Under the pieces are notes generated by a model. The model was not told the DNA's origin. It worked only from the letters and a program-made list of their open reading frames with translations, and ran no database searches. The position numbers were made by a program, and so were the translations under genes. From the NCBI RefSeq assembly GCF_030812475.1, contig NZ_JAUSSR010000003.1, positions 248,001-312,000 on the forward strand: a stretch of 64,000 nt of DNA, given 5' to 3'. Source of the DNA: Pseudomonas lini. GTDB lineage: Bacteria; Pseudomonadota; Gammaproteobacteria; Pseudomonadales; Pseudomonadaceae. Below are positions 1 through 8,979 of this stretch, one piece after another (the first letter of the stretch is position 1; the number at the start of each line of letters is the position of its first letter).

Positions 1-506
1 GCCATAGCGTTCAACACCACCAGGCGCGCGTCATCGACCCAGCAATCGGAGTATTCGAAGCCTTTGGTGATTTCGCTTTTCAGCGGGCTGTCCGGGCCGA
101 ACTTGAGACTCTTCGAGCCTTCGAGTTTTTCCCTTTTGCCCAGGTGGTCATAAAGGAACAGGCCGGCACGGATCATCCAGGCTGGACGCAGGTGCGGACG
201 GTGGGGCAGTACGAAGCGCATCTGCTTGACGATGTGCGGGGCCTTGGCCAGCAGCACTTCGCGCTCGGCCAGGGCTTCGCGCACCAGGCGGAATTCGTAA
301 TGTTCAAGGTAGCGCAGGCCACCGTGGATCAGCTTGCTGCTGGCCGAGGAGGTATGGCTGGCCAAGTCATCCTTTTCGCAAAGGAACACCGAAAGACCGC
401 GACCGGCGGCATCCGCTGCGATCCCCACGCCATTGATCCCGCCGCCAATGACGGCGATATCGTAGACCTCGGCGAGAGGGGGCGTAGGCAAGGTAGAAGT
501 GGGCAT
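1..506 (-). CDS. glpD: Glycerol-3-phosphate dehydrogenase, N-terminal part (cut by window edge)
   Basis: This encodes the N-terminal part of the aerobic, membrane-associated flavoprotein that oxidises glycerol-3-phosphate to dihydroxyacetone phosphate and passes electrons to quinone. Translation from the ATG at 506 gives MPTSTLPTPP, then the FAD-binding Rossmann motif DIAVIGGGINGVGIAADAAG and the family hallmarks SSKLIHGGLRYLEHYEF. About 168 residues are visible; the family is about 500 long, so most of the gene lies beyond the left edge. It is the last gene of a leftward glpF-glpK-glpR-glpD group. The leader before it contains sequences resembling GlpR half-operators, which fits induction by glycerol-3-phosphate. 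Confidence 0.93.
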   Translation of the reverse strand, partial: MPTSTLPTPPLAEVYDIAVIGGGINGVGIAADAAGRGLSVFLCEKDDLASHTSSASSKLIHGGLRYLEHYEFRLVREALAEREVLLAKAPHIVKQMRFVLPHRPHLRPAWMIRAGLFLYDHLGKREKLEGSKSLKFGPDSPLKSEITKGFEYSDCWVDDARLVVLNAM

Positions 507-543
507 CGGCTGGCCTCGGGCTTTTTGATTTTCGGTATTGGAA

Positions 544-573
544 TTCGAACATTAATGTTCATTTGCGAAAATG
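544..573. promoter_or_regulatory. Probable GlpR operator in the glpD leader
   Basis: TTCGAACATT at 544-553 is, on the other strand, AATGTTCGAA, a full match to the E. coli GlpR half-site WATKYTCGWW. It is followed directly by AATGTTCATT (9 of 10) and TGCGAAAATG (8 of 10 in the inverted sense). The sites lie 38-67 nt upstream of the glpD start, where a repressor would block transcription. Use of the E. coli consensus in this genus is an assumption. Confidence 0.55.
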
Positions 574-643
574 GTAGCCCATAAAGCCGCCCACAGCCAG
601 TTAACTTCGATTGAAAATACTCATCGAAGGGCTGCGAAAGGAA

Positions 644-657
644 AATTTTCGAACATT
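644..657. promoter_or_regulatory. Second GlpR-like half-site pair upstream of glpD
   Basis: AATTTTCGAA (644-653) and, on the opposite strand, AATGTTCGAA (648-657) both match WATKYTCGWW at all ten positions. They overlap by six bases. About 90 bp separate this pair from the sites at 544-573, which would allow cooperative or looped binding. Confidence 0.4.
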
Positions 658-703
658 TAGAGGCGCGGTAAGCCGCGGAAGGTGTGTCGCCTGGGCGACC
701 GTA

Positions 704-794
704 TTCGCGAGCAAGCCCGCTCCCACAGTGAGTATCGCCGTCCACAAATCCTGTGGCCGACTCAATTTCCTGTGGGAGCGGGCTTGCTCGCGAA
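704..794. repeat. REP doublet (REPIN) between glpR and glpD
   Basis: Two inverted copies of a GTGGGAGCGGGCTTGCTCGC-type REP face each other (704-727 and 770-794). Each copy is itself palindromic. The doublet lies just past the glpR stop at 827. Confidence 0.85.
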
Positions 795-826
795 GGCGCC
801 GGTACAGGCACCAAAGATGTCAGTGG

Positions 827-1582
827 TTAAACGACCTCCAACCGAATCTTGTGCTGACTCAACAACTGCGCCAACGCCGGCACCGGCGGCTGATCCGTCA
901 CCAGGCAATCGATCAGGCTGATCGGCCCCAGGCGAATCATGGCATTGCGCCCGAACTTGCTGGAGTCTGCCGCCAAAATCACCTGGCGCGCATTGGCGAT
1001 GATCGCCTGGGACACCCGGACTTCCTGATAGTCGAAGTCCAGCAGGCTGCCGTCTTCATCGATGCCACTGATGCCGACGAGCGCGAAGTCAACCTTGAAC
1101 TGGTTGATGAAATCGACACTCGCCTGACCGACCACGCCGCCGTCACGCCGCACGTTGCCGCCCGTCAGCAGCACGTCGAAGTCGTCCTTGGCGCTGAGCA
1201 TCGAGGCTACGTGCAAGTTATTGGTGATGATTTTCAGATGACTGTGATTGAGCAGCGCCCGGGCAATCGATTCGGTCGTGGTGCCGATATTGATGAACAA
1301 CGAGGCGTGATCGGGGATCTGCGCGGCAATGGCTTCGCCGATACGCTGTTTTTCATCGCGCATCTGGTCGGCGCGCATGGCGTAGGCGGTGTTTTCGACG
1401 CTGGAATCGTAAGCTGCGCCGCCGTGGTAGCGACGCAACAGATTGGCTTCCGCGAGCTGATTGATATCGCGGCGGATGGTTTGCGGTGTAACGACAAACA
1501 GCGTGGCCATTTCCTCGATGCTGACATAGCCGCGTTCGCGGACCAGTTCGAGGATTTGCTGCTGACGGGGAGGCAGATTCAT
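827..1582 (-). CDS. glpR: DeoR-family glycerol-3-phosphate regulon repressor
   Basis: This is a 251-residue cytoplasmic repressor. Residues 1-55 form the DeoR winged helix-turn-helix ([31 protein letters not shown]). The rest is the sugar-phosphate isomerase-like sensor domain, which in GlpR binds glycerol-3-phosphate and releases DNA. The ATG at 1582 was chosen because the family begins [11 protein letters not shown]; an in-frame ATG 24 codons upstream would add a non-conserved tail. The gene sits between glpK and glpD on the same strand, and GlpR-like half-sites lie before glpD. Confidence 0.93.
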   Translation of the reverse strand: MNLPPRQQQILELVRERGYVSIEEMATLFVVTPQTIRRDINQLAEANLLRRYHGGAAYDSSVENTAYAMRADQMRDEKQRIGEAIAAQIPDHASLFINIGTTTESIARALLNHSHLKIITNNLHVASMLSAKDDFDVLLTGGNVRRDGGVVGQASVDFINQFKVDFALVGISGIDEDGSLLDFDYQEVRVSQAIIANARQVILAADSSKFGRNAMIRLGPISLIDCLVTDQPPVPALAQLLSQHKIRLEVV

Positions 1583-1713
1583 GGGGCGTCCTTTGGGCTG
1601 CCGTGCAAAATTTGCCCATGATGACGCAGGAATCTGCTCCCTGCCAGTTTCCAACCAACGTGAAAGCTACTTCGTGCTGGACGCCTTCGGCGTTACGCAA
1701 GCAATCCTGCGTT

Positions 1714-1787
1714 AAAAACAGGCTCGGACTGCTCATTTACAACCTCGTAAAGTCGGGTGCGACCCCAGCCGGTCCTCGCCTGTTTTT
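1714..1787 (-). terminator. Long hairpin downstream of glpK
   Basis: AAAAACAGGC (1714-1723) pairs perfectly with GCCTGTTTTT (1778-1787), with further partial pairing inside. It lies 72 bp past the glpK stop and before glpR. It could end or attenuate transcription between glpK and glpR, but the loop is long for a simple terminator. Confidence 0.45.
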
Positions 1788-1858
1788 GCCTTGTCTTGCC
1801 TTCGCTCGCTACGCTTTCACGCTGGTTGGACAATACCGATACGAATACCGGGCCTGGC

Positions 1859-3397
<1,539 letters not shown>

Positions 3398-3440
3398 TCA
3401 GGCGCGGGATCGAAGTGGGCAGGATCGCACGCCAACGCTA

Positions 3441-4292
3441 TCAAGAAGTTCTTGGTTTGCCGTCAATGGCGGGTGCCGCGTCCGTCGTAGCAGGTGCGGG
3501 GCTGGGCAGATGACGGGCAATCAGCCCGCGATAGGCACCAGCGCCGAGGCAGGCACCGACTATCGGTGCAAAAATCGGAATCAGGAAATACGGGATATCG
3601 CGCCCGCCGGTGAGGGAAATTTCACCCCAGCCCGCGAAGAAAGTCATCAGCTTGGGGCCGAAGTCACGTGCCGGGTTCATCGCGAAACCGGTCAGCGGGC
3701 CCATCGAGCTGCCAATCACGGCAATCAGCAGGCCGATCAGCAGCGGCGCCAGCGGGCCTTTTGGCAGACCATTGTTGTCGTCGGTCAGGGACATGATCAC
3801 GCCCATCAGGATGGCGGTGATAATCACTTCCACCAGGAAGGCTTGAGCCGTGGTCAAGCCCGGATTGGGGAAGGTGGAGAACACCGATGCCAGTTCGAGA
3901 CTGGCTTGAGTGCCACGAACCATATCGTGGGTTTGTTCGTAATCGAAGAATAAACCGCTGTACAGCGTGTACACCAGCAACGCGCCACAGAAAGCGCCAG
4001 CGATCTGGGCGAGCATGTAGAAAGGCAGTTTGCGCTTTTCGAAATCAGCGAAAAGGGTCAGGGCAATACTGACGGCAGGATTGAGGTGGGCTCCGGAAAC
4101 ACCGGCGGTCAAGTAAATCGCCATGCTCACGCCGATACCCCAGATGATGCTGATTTCCCACAGGCCAAAGCTGGCACCCGCGACCTTGAGCGCGGCAACG
4201 CAACCTGTGCCGAAAAATATCAGCAGCGCAGTACCCAGGAACTCGGCGATGCATTGGCTCGAGAGCGACGGTTGTTGTAAAGCGGTTGTCAT
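3441..4292 (-). CDS. glpF: Glycerol uptake facilitator (aquaglyceroporin)
   Basis: This inner-membrane MIP-family channel lets glycerol diffuse into the cell. The 283-residue product has the expected six membrane helices and both pore loops: HLNPAVS (first NPA) and MNPARDFGPK (second NPA, followed by the Asp-rich selectivity loop of glycerol facilitators). The start MTTALQQPSL at 4292 has a GAGG Shine-Dalgarno; an upstream ATG at 4340 lacks one. The C-terminal tail is Pro/Ala-rich and variable. It is the first gene of the leftward glp group. Confidence 0.95.
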   Translation of the reverse strand: MTTALQQPSLSSQCIAEFLGTALLIFFGTGCVAALKVAGASFGLWEISIIWGIGVSMAIYLTAGVSGAHLNPAVSIALTLFADFEKRKLPFYMLAQIAGAFCGALLVYTLYSGLFFDYEQTHDMVRGTQASLELASVFSTFPNPGLTTAQAFLVEVIITAILMGVIMSLTDDNNGLPKGPLAPLLIGLLIAVIGSSMGPLTGFAMNPARDFGPKLMTFFAGWGEISLTGGRDIPYFLIPIFAPIVGACLGAGAYRGLIARHLPSPAPATTDAAPAIDGKPRTS

Positions 4293-4662
4293 TGAAAACC
4301 TCGTTTTTTGTTGTTGTATGGCGCTTTCAATTTTGATCAAAGCGCGATTTTCACCGGGGCAGGATCCCCATCCTGGTCCTCGGCTTACTGCCGGATACTG
4401 CAGTGAGACATTTGTACCTTATTCGTATTCGAAAAAATATAGACAAGAAACGCTGATGTCAAAGGTCGAAAGTGAACAGTCAGTCACAATCGAACGGTTA
4501 GTCGCATCAATGACCACATCGTTCACTCAGAGGCCTGAACATGGTCGAACGGTACGGAGCACCGTCAAGCCATTGAAACAGCACCGCAATAGAGCCATTT
4601 GTCGATCAATGTCCTAGAATCCGGCGCAGGATTTTTCTTCTGTCGCCCAGCCTGGAGCTGCC
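4293..4662. other. Divergent intergenic region, glpF / ybaK
   Basis: This 370-bp gap separates leftward glpF from rightward ybaK and must hold both promoters. It is less G+C-rich than its flanks. TATTCGTATTCGAA near 4430 loosely recalls a GlpR site but does not match the consensus well. I see no small gene and no repeat. Confidence 0.5.
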
Positions 4663-5133
4663 ATGACCCCTGCATTGGATTTGTTGAAAAAAGTTCATGC
4701 CGAACATCGAGTGCACAGTTACGAACATGATCCAAAGGCCGCCTCCTATGGGCTGGAGGCCGCGGAGAAACTGGGATTGGACCCTGCTCAGGTGTTCAAG
4801 ACCTTGCTGGCGACCAGTGAGAAGGGCGAGTTGCTGGTGGCGGTGGTGCCGGTCGTCGGAAGTCTCGACCTGAAGGGCCTGGCTCACGCGGCAGGCGTGA
4901 AAAAAGTCGAAATGGCCGACCCGGCGGCTGCGCAACGCTCCACCGGTTACCTGTTGGGCGGCATCAGCCCGCTGGGGCAGAAAAAACGCTTGCGCACCTT
5001 TATTGATAAATCCGCTCAGCCATTTGCCAGCATCTTTGTCAGTGCGGGTCGTCGCGGTCTGGAAGTCGAACTGGCGCCTGCCGTGTTGGCCGAACACACC
5101 CAGGCAAAATTCGCTGATATCGGCCGCTCGTGA
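4663..5133 (+). CDS. ybaK: Cys-tRNA(Pro) / Cys-tRNA(Cys) deacylase
   Basis: This 156-residue cytoplasmic trans-editing enzyme hydrolyses cysteine mis-charged onto tRNA-Pro. It is a free-standing relative of the ProRS INS domain. The family landmarks are present: the N-terminal SYEHDP strand, the catalytic-lysine segment QVFKTLLA, the central [11 protein letters not shown], and the C-terminal [17 protein letters not shown] with the [15 protein letters not shown] core. The start has GGAG six bases upstream. It appears monocistronic. Confidence 0.92.
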   Translation: MTPALDLLKKVHAEHRVHSYEHDPKAASYGLEAAEKLGLDPAQVFKTLLATSEKGELLVAVVPVVGSLDLKGLAHAAGVKKVEMADPAAAQRSTGYLLGGISPLGQKKRLRTFIDKSAQPFASIFVSAGRRGLEVELAPAVLAEHTQAKFADIGRS

Positions 5134-5239
5134 ACAGGGTAATCAGACGGGCACTGTATGGTGGAAATTGGTCGGCTCTGTGACTGGCGTGCGGGTGCCT
5201 ACGGCCGCATGCTGGGTAAACGAACATAGGGAGGTGGTT

Positions 5240-6022
5240 ATGCAGCTCGAGTTTCATCAGGTCGATGCGTTCAGTGATCGACTGTTCAGTGGCAACCCGG
5301 CGATGGTTTATCGGCTCGATGCCTGGCTCGCCGACGAGCTGATGCAGAAGATCGCCGCCGAGCACAACCTCGCCGAAACCGCCTTTGTGGTGCGCGAAGG
5401 GCAGCACTGGCACATCCGCTGGTTTACCCCCAGTACCGAGGTCCCGTTGTGCGGCCACGCGACGCTGGCCAGCGCTTACGTGCTGTTTGAGATCTACAGG
5501 GAGCCGGTCGAGCGTCTGGACTTCGTTTGCAAGTCCGGCCCGTTGAGTGTGACCCGCAAGGGTCAACGCTTGTGGCTGGATTTCCCCTCCATCGTCCCCT
5601 CGGAAGTGGGCGTGACCCTGGACGTCGAGCGTGCGCTCGGCGTGGAAGCGGTCGATGTGCTGGGTTCGAATGAATTGTTTGTGGTGTTGGACTCGGAACA
5701 AGCCGTGCTCGATTGCCAGCCAGACATGGTCGCCCTGGCGAAACTGCCGTGGCTGGGCGCCATCGTGACTGCGCGGGGCAGCAAGCACGATTTCGTTTCC
5801 CGATACTTCGCCCCGGCGATTGGCATCAACGAAGACCCGGTGACCGGATCGACCCATTGCAGCCTGATTCCGTACTGGTCGAAACGTCTGGGCAAGTCGG
5901 ACCTGACGGCTTACCAGTGTTCGGCGCGGGGCGGGGAGTTGTTCTGCCGGCTGGAAGGGGACCGGGTGAAGATTGGCGGAAATGCGACGCTTGTTGCGAG
6001 CGGAACGCTGCTGCTGGGTTGA
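5240..6022 (+). CDS. PhzF-family isomerase-like protein
   Basis: This 260-residue protein has the diaminopimelate-epimerase-like fold of PhzF enzymes. It starts QLEFHQVDAFSDRLFSGNPA, contains the conserved NLAETAFV segment (Glu46 region) and FTPSTEVPLCGHATLASA, and ends with the INEDPVTGSTHC motif. PhzF itself isomerises a phenazine precursor, but most Pseudomonas homologues outside phz clusters have no known substrate. There are no phz genes here, so phenazine synthesis should not be inferred. The start at 5240 follows a strong GGGAGGTGG ribosome-binding site. Confidence 0.88.
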   Translation: MQLEFHQVDAFSDRLFSGNPAMVYRLDAWLADELMQKIAAEHNLAETAFVVREGQHWHIRWFTPSTEVPLCGHATLASAYVLFEIYREPVERLDFVCKSGPLSVTRKGQRLWLDFPSIVPSEVGVTLDVERALGVEAVDVLGSNELFVVLDSEQAVLDCQPDMVALAKLPWLGAIVTARGSKHDFVSRYFAPAIGINEDPVTGSTHCSLIPYWSKRLGKSDLTAYQCSARGGELFCRLEGDRVKIGGNATLVASGTLLLG

Positions 6023-6030
6023 CTTCAATC

Positions 6031-6124
6031 CCTGTAGGAGCCGGCTTGCCGGCGAAGATGGTCTATCAGTTAACACCTCTACTGAATGTGCCGCCGTCTT
6101 CGCCGGCAAGCCGGCTCCTACAGG
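6031..6124. repeat. REP doublet (REPIN)
   Basis: Inverted copies of GTAGGAGCCGGCTTGCCGGC flank a spacer of about 30 bp. It occupies the gap between convergent genes (phzF-like and the ABC ATPase). Confidence 0.88.
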
Positions 6125-6133
6125 TTTCAGGTT

Positions 6134-7243
6134 TCAGCTGGCAGTGCTGTACCGCCGAACGCCGGATTCGATGGCCGGAATCTGCGCCGCGATGCTGCCG
6201 GAGGCCTGAAACAGCACCAGATGTTCAGCCGCAACCCGAATGCCGACCTCTGCACCCACCTGATGATCGGCATGGCTGGGGAAAATCGACTCCAGCTGCG
6301 CGCCGGTGGGCATCTGCAAGCGATACAGGGTCGATGCGCCCTGGAACGACTTGCCGACGATCTTCGCCTTCAAGCCGTTGTCCGGCGCATAAACGATATC
6401 ATCCGGCCGCAGCAGCACGTCCACGGCTCCGCCAATCGGCCAGGTGTAAGCCCGGTTGCCGCGCAACTCCCCCAGCTCGGTCTGCACCGACTCCGGGCTA
6501 TTGAGCTGGCCGCGAATGAAATAGCCCTGGCCGATGAAGCTGGCCACGAACGGCGTCAGCGGCTCGTGATACAGGTTGTAGGGCGTGTCCCACTGTTCCA
6601 GGCGACCCTCCTTGAAAACCCCCACATGGTCGCTCACCGCAAAGGCCTCTTCCTGATCATGGGTCACCAGGATCGCGCTGGTGCCACGGCTCTTGAGGAT
6701 GTCGCGCACCTCGTGGCTGAGCTTGCGTCGCAATTCGCCATCGAGGTTGGAGAAGGGTTCGTCGAGCAGCAGCAGTTGCGGCTCCGGCGCCAGGGCCCGG
6801 GCCAGGGCGACACGCTGTTGCTGACCACCTGAGAGCTCGTGGGGGAAGCGCTTGCCGAGACCTTTCAGGTTGACCAGTTCCAGCAGCTCTTCGATGACGC
6901 GATTTTTCTGCGGATGTTTGCGGATCCCGAAGGCAATGTTCTCGGCCACGCTCAGATGCGGAAACAGCGCGTAGTCCTGGAACACCATGCCGATCCGGCG
7001 CTTCTCCGGCGCAAGGGTGAAGCCGGCTCGGGAGATGGTTTCCCCGGCCAGCTGGATTTCACCTTCGTGCACCGGTTCGAAACCGGCAATTGCCCGCAGG
7101 GTGGTGGTCTTGCCGCAGCCCGAAGAGCCCAGCAGGCAACCGATATCGCCGGCATTGAGGTGCAGGTTGAGGTTCTGTACCACCCGTTGGTCTTGATAGC
7201 CGCAAGCGAGGTTGCGCAGATTAAGCAGCAAGGGATGGCTCAT
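6134..7243 (-). CDS. ABC transporter ATP-binding protein (FbpC/PotA-like)
   Basis: This 369-residue cytoplasmic ATPase subunit belongs to the group that powers ferric-ion, spermidine or sulfate importers. It has Walker [10 protein letters not shown], the signature [15 protein letters not shown], Walker [13 protein letters not shown] and the switch His in [11 protein letters not shown]-terminal TOBE-like regulatory domain spans about residues 240-360. Its ATG overlaps the argF stop by four bases, so it is translationally coupled to argF. No permease or binding-protein gene lies nearby, so its partners and substrate are unknown. The same argF-ATPase pairing occurs in other pseudomonads. Confidence 0.88.
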   Translation of the reverse strand: MSHPLLLNLRNLACGYQDQRVVQNLNLHLNAGDIGCLLGSSGCGKTTTLRAIAGFEPVHEGEIQLAGETISRAGFTLAPEKRRIGMVFQDYALFPHLSVAENIAFGIRKHPQKNRVIEELLELVNLKGLGKRFPHELSGGQQQRVALARALAPEPQLLLLDEPFSNLDGELRRKLSHEVRDILKSRGTSAILVTHDQEEAFAVSDHVGVFKEGRLEQWDTPYNLYHEPLTPFVASFIGQGYFIRGQLNSPESVQTELGELRGNRAYTWPIGGAVDVLLRPDDIVYAPDNGLKAKIVGKSFQGASTLYRLQMPTGAQLESIFPSHADHQVGAEVGIRVAAEHLVLFQASGSIAAQIPAIESGVRRYSTAS

Positions 7244-8160
7244 GCGTGGTGATACGCCGGCTCGACCAGGAACTCGAGCAGGGCCTTTTGTGCGTGCAGA
7301 CGGTTCTCCGCTTGATCCCAGGCGACGGCTCGCTTGTCATCGAGCACGTCGAGGCTGATTTCCTCGCCACGGTGAGCGGGCAGGCAGTGCATGAACAGCA
7401 CATCCTCGGCCGCCAGGTCGAGCAGGGCGCGGGTCACCTGGAACGGCGCGAACAGTTTCAGGCGTTTGGCGGTTTCTTCTTCCTGACCCATGGAGGTCCA
7501 GACGTCGGTGCTCACCAGGTGGGCGCCGCGCACGGCATCCTTCGGATCGCGGACGATGGTCACCCGATCGCCGGCCTTGGCCACGAACTCCGGGTTGGGC
7601 TCAAAGCCTTCCGGGCACGCGACACGCAATTGGAAGTCGAACTGGATCGCCGCTTCTATATAGCTGTTGCACATGTTATTGCCGTCGCCGATCCAGGCTA
7701 CGGTCTTGCCCTGGATCGAGCCGCGATGTTCCAGGAACGTCTGCATGTCAGCCAGCAGCTGGCAGGGGTGCAGGTCGTCGGACAGGCCGTTGATGACCGG
7801 CACGCGGGAGTTGGCGGCGAATTCGGTCAGGGTGCTGTGGGCAAAGGTGCGGATCATCACCGCATCGAGCATGCTCGACATGACGATGGCGCAGTCGCCG
7901 ATCGGCTCGCCACGGCCCAGTTGCGTGTCGCGCGGCGAGAGGAAAATGGCCTGGCCGCCAAGCTGGATCATGCCGGCTTCAAACGAAATACGGGTGCGGG
8001 TCGAGGACTTTTCGAAAATCATCCCGAGCACGCGGTTTTTCAGGGGCTCGAACAGTACGCCGCGGTTACGCAGGTCTTTGAGCTCAACGCCTCGACGGAT
8101 GACGCTGACCAGCTCTTCGGGCGTGCAATCCATTAGGGAGAGAAAGTGCCTTGCGCTCAT
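7240..8160 (-). CDS. argF: Ornithine carbamoyltransferase (anabolic)
   Basis: This cytoplasmic enzyme joins carbamoyl phosphate to ornithine to give citrulline for arginine synthesis. The 306-residue product has the carbamoyl-phosphate loop [10 protein letters not shown], the [12 protein letters not shown] segment and the ornithine-loop [10 protein letters not shown]. Two adjacent ATG codons (8163, 8160) could start it. The second gives the family N-terminus MSARHFLS, and AAGG lies nine bases before it. The downstream ATPase overlaps by four bases. An ArgR-type half-site sits about 130 bp upstream. Confidence 0.95.
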   Translation of the reverse strand: MSARHFLSLMDCTPEELVSVIRRGVELKDLRNRGVLFEPLKNRVLGMIFEKSSTRTRISFEAGMIQLGGQAIFLSPRDTQLGRGEPIGDCAIVMSSMLDAVMIRTFAHSTLTEFAANSRVPVINGLSDDLHPCQLLADMQTFLEHRGSIQGKTVAWIGDGNNMCNSYIEAAIQFDFQLRVACPEGFEPNPEFVAKAGDRVTIVRDPKDAVRGAHLVSTDVWTSMGQEEETAKRLKLFAPFQVTRALLDLAAEDVLFMHCLPAHRGEEISLDVLDDKRAVAWDQAENRLHAQKALLEFLVEPAYHHA

Positions 8161-8266
8161 CATTGACTACCTTTTTGCAACAGACCGCAGATACTCAAAG
8201 CCTTGTTTAATTAAAAAAACGGGCGAGACCTGCGGCGTAAGCCGCACGTGGCGACGAAATAGGGGG

Positions 8267-8303
8267 AGGCGCGATATTGACATTAAATGTCGCGTTTTTC
8301 CAA
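8267..8303 (+). promoter_or_regulatory. Probable ArgR operator upstream of argF
   Basis: TGTCGC at 8288-8293, then eight bases, then AA at 8302-8303 is a full match to the Pseudomonas ArgR half-site TGTCGC-N8-AA. A weaker half-site (AGGCGC, 8267-8272) lies 21 bp earlier in the same direction, as expected for tandem half-sites. ArgR is known to repress argF in P. aeruginosa. Confidence 0.6.
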
Positions 8304-8554
8304 TAGGCTACGGTGTACGGGGATTTCAGAGGGGCTACGGGGGTGACCGCAATAGCGCTTTTGAAGCCGGTTTCCTGACAGCAGCCCGTCATTTGTACAC
8401 TGGGCTTGCAGGGCTTTGCAATAAAGCAGGATGACAAGGGCAGGGCGACGGTCGGATTCGGGCCTGTCATTCGAGATTTCTTCGGCCTGAAACATTTGAT
8501 AAAGCATGGGGCTGGGTTATAACTAAGGTTCAAGCGACGCAGGGAAGGCTCGGA

Positions 8555-8845
8555 ATGGAATCGAAAGAACACCAATTGATGGAATTACTCAGCCTCACAG
8601 CCCGCTCCCTGACCCATCTCACCGCGTCCATGACTTCGATGTCTTTCGAGTTGATGCGCAGTAATGATGAAGTCACCAAGGCTGCGGGCAGGCGGATGAT
8701 CGACCGCATGGCGACCATCAGCACCGGTCTCGACGAGCACTGGCAGTTGATCGGCGAGCTCACTGGCACTCATGTCGCCCAGGAACAGATCGAAACCGTT
8801 CAGGAAATTCAGTTGCAGGCCCCGCCTGGCCTGCCGCCGAACTGA
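8555..8845 (+). CDS. Conserved small protein of unknown function
   Basis: This 96-residue protein is soluble and mostly helical, with no signal peptide or membrane segment. Its N-terminal half (HQLMELLSLTARSLTHLTAS) looks amphipathic. The C-terminus is Pro-rich (APPGLPPN). I recognise it only as a pseudomonad protein that commonly sits near argF. It lies upstream of the molybdopterin oxidoreductase on the same strand, 134 bp away, so joint transcription is possible but not shown. No function can be assigned. Confidence 0.7.
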   Translation: MESKEHQLMELLSLTARSLTHLTASMTSMSFELMRSNDEVTKAAGRRMIDRMATISTGLDEHWQLIGELTGTHVAQEQIETVQEIQLQAPPGLPPN

Positions 8846-8979
8846 TTGTGGGCAGTCATCTGCTGGCCTGATGGCTGCCGATTCACAAGACGAACATCGC
8901 TGGCGCGAGGCGGGGTCACGCGCCATAGTTTTGTTCCCGCGGCCGACAATGCCCGCCCAGAACAAGACAGAGACTGGCC

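Noticed and set aside
5240..6022. Reading the PhzF-like gene as evidence of phenazine production
   Set aside because: No other phz gene is present, and most PhzF-fold proteins in pseudomonads are not part of phenazine synthesis.
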